From: Pseudophaeobacter flagellatus
GTDB lineage: Bacteria > Pseudomonadota > Alphaproteobacteria > Rhodobacterales > Rhodobacteraceae
Direction of reading: 5' to 3'
Length of the DNA: 64,000 nucleotides
NCBI RefSeq assembly: GCF_021228235.1
Contig: NZ_JAJQRG010000004.1
Coordinates: forward strand, 339,441 to 403,440
Positions 8,334-16,876 of this stretch are shown here, piece by piece. The first letter of the stretch is position 1, and every line of letters begins with the position of its first letter. The position numbers and the translations under genes were made by a program. The notes under the pieces were generated by a model. The model ran no database searches. It saw only the letters and a list, made by a program, of their open reading frames with translations, and was not told where the DNA came from.

Positions 8334-9950
8334 ATGACGGCGTTTCACAGCAAGATCAAACCCACCAGTGACAGCTTTGCCAGCAACCGCGCCCAGATGC
8401 TGGCACTGGTTGACCGGATGCGCGCCCTTGAGGCCCGCGCCGCAGCCAAGTCAGAGGAACGCCGCCCAGTCTTTGACAAACGCGACCAGCTGTCGCCGCG
8501 CGAACGCTTGGCGGCTTTGCTGGATCCCGGCATGCCATTTCTTGAGCTGTACAACATGGCCTCGTATCTGGTGGATGACCCGGATCCTGAGACCTCGATC
8601 CCCGGAGCCTCTATCATCCTGGGAATAGGCTATGTCTCTGGGGTGCGCTGTCTGGTTTTTGTTGATGATGCGGGCATCAATGCTGGGGCGATGACCGGGA
8701 AATCGGTGGACAAGGCGCTGGGTGCTATTGATATCGCGCTGAAGCAAAAGCTGCCTTTTGTGCATCTGGTTGAAAGCGCCGGGGCGGATCTGATGCGCTA
8801 TACGGTTGAACTCTGGGCGCATGGCGGGGGCATGTTTGCCGGGCTGGCGCGGCTGTCGGCGGCGGGCAATCCGGTTATCACGGTGCTGCACGGAGCCTCA
8901 ACCGCTGGCGGTGCCTATCAGCCGGGGCTATCGGACTATGTGATCGGGGTTAAAGGCAACGGCATGGCGATGCTGGCGGGGGCGGCACTGGTACAGGCTG
9001 CGACGGGTGAAGTGGCCAGTGACGCCGAGCTGGGCGGTGCCGAGATGCATGCCGAGGTCACTGGCCTGGTGGAGTACCTGGCCGAGGATGATGCTCATGG
9101 GCTGGAAATTGCCCGCGATGTGGTGGCGGGGCTGGGCTGGCCCCGCAGCAGCGCCCCGGTTGCCGCCTATGACGCGCCGCTGTATCCGCCAGATGAACTT
9201 GCCGGGGTGGTGCCGGTGGACTACGCCAAACCCTATGATATGCGCGAACTGGCGGCGCGACTGGTGGATGGCTCTGTGCTGCGTGATTTTAAGCCCGGCT
9301 ACGGCGCGGCGCTGGTCTGCCTGCAGGCGCATATCATGGGTCAGCCAGTGGGCATTCTGGGCAACAATGGCCCGATTGACCCGGATGGTGCCACCAAGGC
9401 GACGCATTTTCTGCAACTGATGGATCAGGCGGGCACACCGGTGATTTTTCTCGGCAATACCACCGGCTATATGGTGGGCAGCGCCTATGAGCGCGCGGGC
9501 ATGATCAAACATGGTGCCAAGATGATCCAGGCGGTGACCAACCTGCGGGTGCCCAAGATTTCGCTCTATACCGGTGCCAGCTTTGGCGCGGGCAATTACG
9601 GTATGTGCGGCCATGCCTTTGGTGCCGATTTCCTGTTCACGTGGCCCAATGCCATGACGGGCGTGATGGGCGGTGCACAGGCAGCGCTGACCATGGAGCA
9701 GGTGGCGCGCCGCACCGCCGCGCGCAAAGGTGTCGAGGTGGATGAAGCCCGCCTGGCCAAGCAGCGCGTGGGTATCACCGCCCATTTTGATGGCCAGTCG
9801 GATGCGTTTTTCACCTCGGGGCGGATGCTGGATATGGGGATGATCGACCCACGCGACAGCCGGGCGGTCATCGGCTTTTGTTTGGCCACCTGCCAAGAGG
9901 CGCGCCACCGTGATCTGAACCCCAATGTCTTTGGCGTTGGGCGGGCCTGA
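8334..9950 (+). CDS. Acyl-CoA carboxylase, carboxyltransferase (beta) subunit
   Basis: A 538-residue carboxyltransferase that moves carboxyl from biotin to an acyl-CoA. The two crotonase-fold halves are visible: DDAGINAGAMTGKS, HLVESAGADL and GASTAGGAYQPGLSDYVI, then LGNTTGYMVGSAYERAGMIKHGAKM and TGASFGAGNYGMCG. From memory, geranyl-CoA carboxylase AtuC has the same length. 3-Methylcrotonyl-CoA carboxylase is the close alternative. Adjacent genes are an AtuA-family protein and the biotin subunit, so a branched or isoprenoid acyl-CoA is a plausible substrate, though not proven. The start follows AAGGAC. Confidence 0.9.
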   Translation: MTAFHSKIKPTSDSFASNRAQMLALVDRMRALEARAAAKSEERRPVFDKRDQLSPRERLAALLDPGMPFLELYNMASYLVDDPDPETSIPGASIILGIGYVSGVRCLVFVDDAGINAGAMTGKSVDKALGAIDIALKQKLPFVHLVESAGADLMRYTVELWAHGGGMFAGLARLSAAGNPVITVLHGASTAGGAYQPGLSDYVIGVKGNGMAMLAGAALVQAATGEVASDAELGGAEMHAEVTGLVEYLAEDDAHGLEIARDVVAGLGWPRSSAPVAAYDAPLYPPDELAGVVPVDYAKPYDMRELAARLVDGSVLRDFKPGYGAALVCLQAHIMGQPVGILGNNGPIDPDGATKATHFLQLMDQAGTPVIFLGNTTGYMVGSAYERAGMIKHGAKMIQAVTNLRVPKISLYTGASFGAGNYGMCGHAFGADFLFTWPNAMTGVMGGAQAALTMEQVARRTAARKGVEVDEARLAKQRVGITAHFDGQSDAFFTSGRMLDMGMIDPRDSRAVIGFCLATCQEARHRDLNPNVFGVGRA

Positions 9951-9963
9951 GGGGGGCACAGTT

Positions 9964-11961
9964 ATGACAGATTTCACATCAATCCTGGTGGCCAACCGGG
10001 GGGAAATTGCCCTGCGCATCATGCGTACCGCGCGCCAGCTGGGGCTGACCTGTATCGCCATCTATACCGAGGCGGATGCCGATGCCCCACATGTGGCGTT
10101 TGCCGATCGGGCGATCTGCATTGGCGCAGGGCCGGTGAGCGATAGCTATCTCGATATGGGCAAAATCTTGCAGGCTGCGCAGGACAGCGGTGCAGAGGCG
10201 CTGCATCCCGGCTATGGATTCCTGTCGGAAAATGCCGAGTTTGCCGCCGCCTGCTGTAAGGCGGGGCTGGTCTTTATTGGCCCCAGCACCACTGCGATTG
10301 CACTGATGGGCAACAAGGCGGAAGCCAAGCGGCGGATGGTCAAGGCCGCGGTCCCCTGCCTGCCGGGCTATGAGGGGGCGGATCAGTCGTCGGCACATCT
10401 GCAGGCGGAGGCGACGGCGATTGGCTATCCGGTGATGATCAAGGCGGCAGCCGGGGGCGGCGGTCGGGGCATGCGTCTGGTGCGAGAGCCCTCAGAGTTT
10501 GCTGCGGCGCTGGAACTGGCCAAAAGCGAGGCCCTGTCTGGATTTGGCTCGGATGAGATGATCCTGGAAAAGGCCCTGCTGCGGCCCCGCCATGTGGAGG
10601 TGCAGATCTTTGCCGATGCCACCGGCCATACCATCCACCTGGCAGAGAGGGACTGTTCCGTGCAGCGCCGCCACCAGAAGGTGGTCGAAGAGGCCCCCTG
10701 TCCGGTGGTGACGCCTGCGCTGCGTGCCAGGATGGGGGCAGCCGCCGTCGCGGCGGCACAGGCCATTGGCTATCTGGGGGCGGGTACGGTTGAATTCTTG
10801 CTGGATGACAGCGGCGATTTCTACTTTCTTGAAATGAACACCCGCCTGCAGGTGGAACATCCGGTTACTGAAATGATCACCGGGCTGGATCTGGTGGCGC
10901 TACAGATCAGCGTGGCCAGGGGCCATCCTCTGGGCTTGCAGCAAGACGACATTGCCTTGAACGGTCATGCCATTGAGGTGCGGCTCTACGCTGAAGATCC
11001 GGCGCAGGGGTTCTTGCCGCAATCCGGGCAGATCCGTGATTGGCAACCGCCGGTGGGGCCGGGGATCCGGGTGGATGCAGGGATCCGCACGGGGCAGGAG
11101 GTCAGCGCCTTTTATGATCCGATGCTGGCCAAGGTGATCGCCCATGGTTCCACGCGGGATCAGGCATTGCAGCGGCTGGTGGCCGCCCTGCGCCAGACGG
11201 TGCTGTTCGGGCTTGCCTGCAATCGCGATTTCCTGCTTGCGGTGCTGTCGCATGACGCCTTTGTCGATGGCAGGGCGACGACGGGTTTTATTGCGGATCA
11301 TTTCGACCCGCTGCCGCCAGCACAAAACCCCAGCGCGGATCTGGCGCTGGCGGCGGCGCTCATCTACCAGACCGAACGGGCGCGACAGGCCGAGCTGACC
11401 CAGACCCCTGCCGAGCTGATAGGTTGGTCCAGCCAAGGGCACGATCTAGGCGGCTTGCAGACGCAAATGCTGCTAGAGGTGGCCGGGTCTGGCAGCGCCC
11501 CTGTGCTGGCTTTGCTGCGCCAAAGCGGTACGGGCATAGAGATCAATCTGGGCGGCACCCGGCATTTTGTGCAGGGCGATACCGGGCACAACGCGCCCCT
11601 GCGCGTGGATGGCAATCGGGTTGATTTGCGCGGCTACCAGATGATCGGGCAGGATTTGTTTCTGGCCACCGGGGATCGCCTATTGCAGGTGACGCGGCTG
11701 CGCGCGGGCAGGCCGGGCCAAGCTGCGGCAGGCTGCGGGGCGCATCAGGCCCCAATGCCGGGCAATCTGTTCGCGCTGCATGTCGCGGCGGGGGATGTGG
11801 TCGTCTTGGGGCAATCCCTAGCGGTGCTGGAGGCAATGAAGATGCAGCATGAAATTCTGGCGGATGTCGCGGGCACCGTGACCCAGATTGCCTGCGCTGT
11901 TGGCGAGCAGGTCAAGGCTGGGGATCTCCTGGTCGAAATCCGGCCAGAGATCACCGGCTGA
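9964..11961 (+). CDS. Acyl-CoA carboxylase, biotin carboxylase/carrier (alpha) subunit
   Basis: A 665-residue subunit. An N-terminal biotin carboxylase (SILVANRGEIALRIMRTARQLG, AAAGGGGRGMR ATP-grasp loop, ERDCSVQRRHQK, EMNTRLQVEHPVTE) is followed by a linker domain. The C-terminal biotin carrier domain has the biotinylated lysine at about 626 in EAMKMQHE. Start ATG 9964 follows the AGGGGGG site just after the beta-subunit stop. Domain order suits methylcrotonyl-, geranyl- or propionyl-CoA carboxylase alpha chains. It forms the holoenzyme with the beta subunit upstream. Confidence 0.93.
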   Translation: MTDFTSILVANRGEIALRIMRTARQLGLTCIAIYTEADADAPHVAFADRAICIGAGPVSDSYLDMGKILQAAQDSGAEALHPGYGFLSENAEFAAACCKAGLVFIGPSTTAIALMGNKAEAKRRMVKAAVPCLPGYEGADQSSAHLQAEATAIGYPVMIKAAAGGGGRGMRLVREPSEFAAALELAKSEALSGFGSDEMILEKALLRPRHVEVQIFADATGHTIHLAERDCSVQRRHQKVVEEAPCPVVTPALRARMGAAAVAAAQAIGYLGAGTVEFLLDDSGDFYFLEMNTRLQVEHPVTEMITGLDLVALQISVARGHPLGLQQDDIALNGHAIEVRLYAEDPAQGFLPQSGQIRDWQPPVGPGIRVDAGIRTGQEVSAFYDPMLAKVIAHGSTRDQALQRLVAALRQTVLFGLACNRDFLLAVLSHDAFVDGRATTGFIADHFDPLPPAQNPSADLALAAALIYQTERARQAELTQTPAELIGWSSQGHDLGGLQTQMLLEVAGSGSAPVLALLRQSGTGIEINLGGTRHFVQGDTGHNAPLRVDGNRVDLRGYQMIGQDLFLATGDRLLQVTRLRAGRPGQAAAGCGAHQAPMPGNLFALHVAAGDVVVLGQSLAVLEAMKMQHEILADVAGTVTQIACAVGEQVKAGDLLVEIRPEITG

Positions 11962-12113
11962 GGATCGGCGAACCGGCAGTAGGTGTCGCAGAGAACTGAG
12001 ACCACCGCGGGGGCGATTCGGGGGCGGAATGGGGCGCAGATGATTTTCGTTTTGGCCTCGCATTTTTGCTTCACCTGTTCAATAGTTGTGACAAGTGGAA
12101 GAGGAGGCCCGCG

Positions 12114-13772
12114 ATGAACATTCTCTACATTATGTTTGACCAGCTGCGGTTTGATTACCTGAGCTGCGCAGGCCATCCGCATCTGCAGACCCCGCATATT
12201 GACGCCATGGCGGCCAAGGGGGTGCGCTTTACCCGCGCTTATGTGCAATCGCCCACCTGCGGGTCTTCGCGCATGTCGAGCTATACCGGGCGCTATCCGT
12301 CCAGCCATGGGGTGCAGTTCAATTCTTACCCCCTGAAGGTTGGCGAATGGACCATGGGCGACCATCTGCGCAACATTGGCATGAGCTGCAGCCTGATCGG
12401 CAAGACCCATATGGTGGCGGATGCCGTGGGAATGGAGCGGCTGGGCCTGGCCCCGGACAGCGTGATCGGGGTACGGCAAAGCGAATGCGGGTTTGATCCC
12501 TATGTGCGCGATGACGGGCTCTGGGCAGAGGGGGAGGCGGGATTTTATGACCCAAAGCGCAGCCCCTATAACGAATATCTGAAACAGCGGGGCTATCCCG
12601 GCGACAACCCCTGGAATGATTTTGCCAATGCCGGCATCACGCCGGGCGCGGCGGGGGATGAGCTTGCCTCGGGATGGTTCATGGTCAATGCCGACAAGCC
12701 GGCAAATATTGCCGAAGAGGACAGCGAAACGCCCTGGCTGACCAGCAAGGCGATAGAGTTCATGGAAGACCAGCGCACCAACGGGACAGGGCCCTGGTGC
12801 GCGCATCTGAGCTATATCAAGCCGCATTGGCCCTATATTGTTCCCGCCCCCTATCATGACATGTATGGCCCCGAGGATGTGCTGCCGGCCGTGCGCTCCG
12901 AGACCGAGCGCGAGGGGGCGCATCCGGTTTTTGCCGGTATGATGAATAATCCGATCGGCAAAAGCTTTAGCCGCGAAGAGGTGCGCCAGAAGGTGATCCC
13001 AGCCTATATGGGGCTGATCAAACAGGCGGATGATCAAATGGGCAGGCTGTTTGCCTATCTGGAAGAAACCGGACGGATGCGTGACACCATGGTGGTGATT
13101 ACCTCGGATCATGGCGATTATCTGGGCGATCACTGGCTGGGCGAAAAGAACCTGTTCCATGAGCCTTCGATCAAGGTCCCGCTGATTGTCTATGACCCGC
13201 GCGCCGCCGCGGATGCGACGCGGGGCAGCACCTGTGACGCCCTGGTCGAAGCCATCGATCTTGCACCAACCTTCCTTGATTTTGCCGGCGGAGCGCCATT
13301 GGAGCATATCCTGGAGGGGCATTCGCTGGTGCCCTGGCTGCATGGGGTGCAGCCGGACTGGCGCGATTATGCGGTGGCAGAGTTCGACTATTCCACCATG
13401 CCGCTCTGTGCCAAGCTTGGGTTGCAGCCGAAAGATGCACGGCTGTTCATGGTGACCGATGTGCGCTGGAAGTTTATGCATGCCGAAGGCGGGCTGCCGC
13501 CGATGTTGTTTGATCTGCAAGAAGACCCGGAAGAACTGGTCGACTTGGGACAAAGTCCGCAGCACGATGATGTCATATCGCTGATGTATGATCGCTTGCG
13601 GCACTGGGGGTTGCGAATGTCGCAGCGCACCACCATTTCCGATGATCAGATCAAAGCCGGGCGCGGAAAATCTGCGGCAAAGGGGATCTTGCTTGGGGTT
13701 TATGAGGCCGACGAGGTTGCCCCCGAGTTGACCCGGAACATTCGTGGTCCAGTTCCGCATCGCACCGGTTGA
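12114..13772 (+). CDS. Sulfatase/phosphonate monoester hydrolase superfamily protein
   Basis: A 552-residue alkaline-phosphatase-fold hydrolase of the sulfatase family. Metal-binding residues are visible at the N-terminus (IMFDQLRFDY) and in VITSDHGDYLGDHWLGEKN; substrate-pocket segments include LIGKTHM and YIKPHWPY. The formylglycine site reads CGSSR at residues 49-53, followed by MSSYTGRYPSSHGV. The usual proline of CxPxR is therefore a serine. Length and sequence resemble phosphonate monoester hydrolases and choline-sulfatase relatives. No signal peptide is seen, so it is cytoplasmic. ATG 12114 with GAGGAGG is preferred over the TTG at 12066. A GntR regulator follows. Confidence 0.85.
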   Translation: MNILYIMFDQLRFDYLSCAGHPHLQTPHIDAMAAKGVRFTRAYVQSPTCGSSRMSSYTGRYPSSHGVQFNSYPLKVGEWTMGDHLRNIGMSCSLIGKTHMVADAVGMERLGLAPDSVIGVRQSECGFDPYVRDDGLWAEGEAGFYDPKRSPYNEYLKQRGYPGDNPWNDFANAGITPGAAGDELASGWFMVNADKPANIAEEDSETPWLTSKAIEFMEDQRTNGTGPWCAHLSYIKPHWPYIVPAPYHDMYGPEDVLPAVRSETEREGAHPVFAGMMNNPIGKSFSREEVRQKVIPAYMGLIKQADDQMGRLFAYLEETGRMRDTMVVITSDHGDYLGDHWLGEKNLFHEPSIKVPLIVYDPRAAADATRGSTCDALVEAIDLAPTFLDFAGGAPLEHILEGHSLVPWLHGVQPDWRDYAVAEFDYSTMPLCAKLGLQPKDARLFMVTDVRWKFMHAEGGLPPMLFDLQEDPEELVDLGQSPQHDDVISLMYDRLRHWGLRMSQRTTISDDQIKAGRGKSAAKGILLGVYEADEVAPELTRNIRGPVPHRTG

Positions 13773-13886
13773 AGGCTCCCGATATGACAGGCGCCGTCAC
13801 GCCCCCGGGGGGCTTTGTTGCCATGGTCGGTGCGGCACCTTAATGTGCGGGCGAATTTGGCAACAGACAAGACAGGATGCTGGGCA

Positions 13887-14537
13887 GTGGCAGGGCAGAC
13901 CGAAGGGCTATTGAATGCGATCCTTGAGGATATCGACGCAGGGGCGTTAAATCCTGGGGACCTGCTGGATGAGGCGGGGCTGGCCGCGCGCCATAACGTG
14001 TCGCGTACCCCAATTCGCGAAGCCCTGATCCAACTGGAAGCGGCGGGGCTGATCCGGCGTTTGCCGCGCAAGGGGGCGGTGCTGTTCAAGCCGACACTGG
14101 AAGAGTTTCTTGCGATCCTTGAAGTGCACGCCAGCCTGGAGGGCCAGGCGGCAGGGCTGGCGGCGCGGCGTATGACCCCCGATCAGGCCCGGGCGCTGGA
14201 GCAGGCGGTGCAGGCCTGTGAAGCCCATGCCGACAAAAAGGGCGATGGCGATCCCAATGGCTATTACCAGTTGAACCTGCAGTTTCATGCGGCGGTGGCC
14301 ATGGGGGCGGGCAATCCGTTTCTGCTGGAGATGATCAAGACCAATGCGCGCAAGCTGATGGCCTATTATCGGGCGCGCTATCAGTATCCGGGGTCGATAG
14401 CGCAATCTGCCCGGGAACATCGCGAGATTGCCGAGCTGATATTTGCCCATGACCGCAGTGCGGCGCGGGCCAAGATGACTGAGCATGTGCAGTTTGATCA
14501 GGTCACGGTGATGGACCTTTTGGCGGCGCTTGGCTAG
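13887..14537 (+). CDS. GntR-family transcriptional regulator (FadR/FCD subgroup)
   Basis: A 216-residue regulator if GTG 13887 is used; a TTG at 13815 would give 240 residues. The N-terminal winged helix holds LLDEAGLAARHNVSRTPIREALIQLEAAGLIRRLPRKGAVL, a textbook GntR motif. The C-terminal FCD ligand domain has helix segments LEVHASLEGQAAGLAA, QFHAAVAMGAGNPFL and EHREIAELI. It sits 114 bp after the sulfatase-family gene in the same direction and probably controls that gene or the genes beyond. Confidence 0.88.
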   Translation: MAGQTEGLLNAILEDIDAGALNPGDLLDEAGLAARHNVSRTPIREALIQLEAAGLIRRLPRKGAVLFKPTLEEFLAILEVHASLEGQAAGLAARRMTPDQARALEQAVQACEAHADKKGDGDPNGYYQLNLQFHAAVAMGAGNPFLLEMIKTNARKLMAYYRARYQYPGSIAQSAREHREIAELIFAHDRSAARAKMTEHVQFDQVTVMDLLAALG

Positions 14538-14572
14538 GTGGCTGTTACGCAGGCGCGTTGCGCCGTTTCTAT

Positions 14573-14605
14573 GCCTCCGGCGGAGGTATTTAGGGTAAGA
14601 TGAAA
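14573..14605 (+). repeat. 33-nt intergenic repeat, copy 1
   Basis: The sequence begins GCCTCCGGCGGAGGTATTT, containing a CCTCC-GGC-GGAGG hairpin, and ends AAGATGAAA. It matches 25562-25594 at 30 of 33 positions. It lies 36 bp after the GntR stop, at the convergent junction with the amidotransferase gene. Confidence 0.7.
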
Positions 14606-14660
14606 TCTGCCGGGGCCGTGGCGCGGGGCTGTGCGCAGCGGGGCTGGTTAAGCGGCCTAG

Positions 14661-15365
14661 TTAAGCGGCCTGGTCAAAGAACTGAGCCAGGCTTTGTGCG
14701 AAGAGCGCTTGATCTGCCTGTTGGCGCAGGCTGTCCTTGGCCCGGGCGTAGGCGGCAGTGCCAAGGCTGTGGCGCATTTCTTCGGTCAGGGCGGTGATGA
14801 AGTCATGGCTCATCTCGGGGTGGTGTTGGCTGGTCCAGATGTGGCTGCCTATGCAAAATCCCGCATTCAGCCCTCTGCTTTGTGCGGTTTCAATGGCATC
14901 GCCGGGCAGCCGGGCGACGTATTCGCTGTGAGAGCCGTAGAGGGAAAAATCTGCGGGCAGTTCCTGTGTCCAGGAGGGGCGGGTCTGCATATGATTCAGG
15001 ATCAGCCCATGTACCCAGCCTTCGGGGTTTTGCGCCACCTGGCCACCAAGCGCCAGCGCGATGGCCTGATGGCCAAAGCAGGCACCGAACAGGGGCAGCT
15101 TTTGGGCGTGCATGTCCTGTATCAGTGTCAGGAGTGGGTCGATCCAAGGCAGGTCGCTACGGGTTGAGGCGGGGCTGCCTGTGATCATCACGCCATCAAA
15201 AGCCTGCAGATCTGTCGGAAAATCGTCGGCATGAATTTGAAAGGCGCTGCAGAGCCAATCGGGGCGCGCCATTTGAATAAGATGAGTGAACTTCTCTTCA
15301 TCAAGGGGGTGCTTTGCGGCAAAGGTGCTCTTGTCGGTATTCGTGACCAGAATGGCTAAGTGCAT
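14661..15365 (-). CDS. Class I glutamine amidotransferase-family hydrolase
   Basis: A 234-residue single-domain class I glutamine amidotransferase. The nucleophile elbow reads GACFGHQ and the catalytic His-Glu is in TSQHHPEMS. Such stand-alone proteins act as gamma-glutamyl hydrolases or glutaminase partners. The gene diverges from a P450 and is next to a gamma-glutamyl-ligase-like gene, so a role in releasing glutamate from a gamma-glutamyl amide is plausible. The start at 15365 (MHLAILVTN) matches family N-termini; an ATG four codons earlier (15377) is possible, and neither has a strong ribosome site. Confidence 0.82.
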   Translation of the reverse strand: MHLAILVTNTDKSTFAAKHPLDEEKFTHLIQMARPDWLCSAFQIHADDFPTDLQAFDGVMITGSPASTRSDLPWIDPLLTLIQDMHAQKLPLFGACFGHQAIALALGGQVAQNPEGWVHGLILNHMQTRPSWTQELPADFSLYGSHSEYVARLPGDAIETAQSRGLNAGFCIGSHIWTSQHHPEMSHDFITALTEEMRHSLGTAAYARAKDSLRQQADQALFAQSLAQFFDQAA

Positions 15366-15444
15366 GGAATAGCTCATCAGTTTTACATTTACATATTTAT
15401 GAGCTTCAATAGTATACATAGTAGAGATATTCGGGAAGCCCAAT
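15366..15444. promoter_or_regulatory. AT-rich divergent promoter region, amidotransferase/P450
   Basis: This 79-bp divergent spacer is markedly AT-rich compared with its surroundings. On the plus strand it contains TTTACA and TATACA elements about 18-19 bp apart and a repeated TTTACAT. It most likely holds overlapping promoters for both genes. Confidence 0.45.
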
Positions 15445-16734
15445 ATGACCATCTGGACACCACAGGACGACGGCTATGCTGATCTCAGCAGCCATGACAG
15501 TTTTGCCCATGGCGCGCCGCACAACACCTTTGCCCGGCTACGTCGCGACGATCCGATACATTGGACCCAGTACCCCGGCGGGGAAAATTTTTGGTCGGTG
15601 ACCCGCTATGAGGATATCACCCGGATGAACAAGAATACCGAGGTGTTTTCCTCGGCGCGCGGGATCCGCATGGAGGATCAAAGCTATGAGGAATATCTGG
15701 CGCGACGGACCTTCCAGGAAACTGATCCGCCAGAGCATTCGCAGGTGCGCATGAAGCTGATGAAGGCTTTTTCCAAGACCAGTATGGCGCAGTATGAGCA
15801 GGAAATTCGCGATATCTGCGCGGAAATTCTGGATCCGGTACTGGAACAGGGGGAGTTTGATGCCACCAAGCAGATTGCCCGGGCCCTGCCGATGCGGATG
15901 CTGGGACGGGTGGTTGGCCTGCCCGAGGCGGATTTGCCCTGGTTGGTGGAAAAGGGTGATGCGCTGATTGCCAATACCGATCCGGATTTTACGGCCCATG
16001 TAATGGACAAGCTGGATACCGATGAGTTTCGGTTGATGCCTTTCAATTCCCCGGCCGGGGCGGAACTGTATCTTTATGCCAAGCAGTTGATGGCCGACAA
16101 AGCCAAAGCGGGCGATACGGCAGGGGTGCTGAACATGATCCTAAAACCGGGCAAGGATGGCTCGATCATTTCCGAGACGGAGTTTCGCAACTTTTTCTGT
16201 CTTTTGGTGGCGGCGGGAAATGACACCACGCGCTATTCCATTGCGGCAGGGATCCAGGCGCTGTGTCACCAGCCTGAGCTGTTGGCGCAGATGGAGGCGG
16301 GCGGTGCCATCTGGGATACGGCAGCGGATGAGATCATCCGCTGGGCCACCCCGGCGATCTATTTTCGCCGCACCGCAACACGCGATATCGAGGTGCACGA
16401 CAAGCTGATCCGCGAAGGGGATAAGGTGCTGTATTGGTTTGCTTCGGCCAATCGCGATGATAGCTATTTTGACGATCCTTTTCGGGTCAACCTAATGCGC
16501 AGCCCCAACCGGCATCTTTCTTTTGGGCAGTTTGGCCCGCATGTCTGCCTGGGCATGTGGTTGGCGAGGCTGGAGGTGACGGTGCTGTTTCAAGAACTGG
16601 CCAAGCGCATCAGCCATATCGAGGCTGCCGGGCCGCATAAGTTTCTGCGATCAAATTTTGTCGGCGGCATAAAAGAGCTGCCGGTACGCGTGACACTGTG
16701 CTCGCGCCACTTTTGCCAGGATGCGCGAAAATAG
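15445..16734 (+). CDS. Cytochrome P450
   Basis: A 429-residue soluble bacterial P450. The I-helix oxygen-activation motif is AAGNDTTR, the ExxR motif is EIIR (in ADEIIRWATPAIYFRRTA), and the haem-thiolate cysteine is about residue 368 in HLSFGQFGPHVCLGMWLARLE. The haem loop has one residue more than the common FGxGxHxCxG pattern (Q362-F363). No ferredoxin or reductase gene is adjacent, so electrons must come from partners elsewhere. It is followed after 142 bp by a glutamine-synthetase-like ligase and diverges from an amidotransferase, suggesting oxidation of a gamma-glutamylated or amine substrate. Confidence 0.93.
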   Translation: MTIWTPQDDGYADLSSHDSFAHGAPHNTFARLRRDDPIHWTQYPGGENFWSVTRYEDITRMNKNTEVFSSARGIRMEDQSYEEYLARRTFQETDPPEHSQVRMKLMKAFSKTSMAQYEQEIRDICAEILDPVLEQGEFDATKQIARALPMRMLGRVVGLPEADLPWLVEKGDALIANTDPDFTAHVMDKLDTDEFRLMPFNSPAGAELYLYAKQLMADKAKAGDTAGVLNMILKPGKDGSIISETEFRNFFCLLVAAGNDTTRYSIAAGIQALCHQPELLAQMEAGGAIWDTAADEIIRWATPAIYFRRTATRDIEVHDKLIREGDKVLYWFASANRDDSYFDDPFRVNLMRSPNRHLSFGQFGPHVCLGMWLARLEVTVLFQELAKRISHIEAAGPHKFLRSNFVGGIKELPVRVTLCSRHFCQDARK

Positions 16735-16785
16735 TAGCCCCCGCCTAGCCTTGAATATGTTAAGTAATGCCATGTTTCTGAAACC

Positions 16786-16803
16786 GGAACAGGTCTCTGT
16801 TCC
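16786..16803 (+). repeat. Perfect hairpin in the P450-ligase spacer
   Basis: GGAACAG-GTCT-CTGTTCC forms a 7-bp stem with a 4-base loop, 73 bp upstream of the ligase start and 52 bp after the P450 stop. There is no T-run. It could be an operator or an mRNA-processing element. Confidence 0.4.
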
Positions 16804-16876
16804 AAGATGAAGACGGACTGCAATAGATCAAACACAGTCGCCTCTGCAGATTGACCAACCTAGAAGGATCAAAGCC

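Noticed and set aside
11745..13760. 671-codon minus-strand frame opposite the sulfatase-family gene
   Set aside because: No recognisable domain, no ribosome site, and it opposes a gene with clear active-site motifs.
14661..15365. Calling the amidotransferase a GMP synthase or carbamoyl-phosphate synthase subunit
   Set aside because: It is a single 234-residue domain with no synthase domain and lies in a catabolic context.
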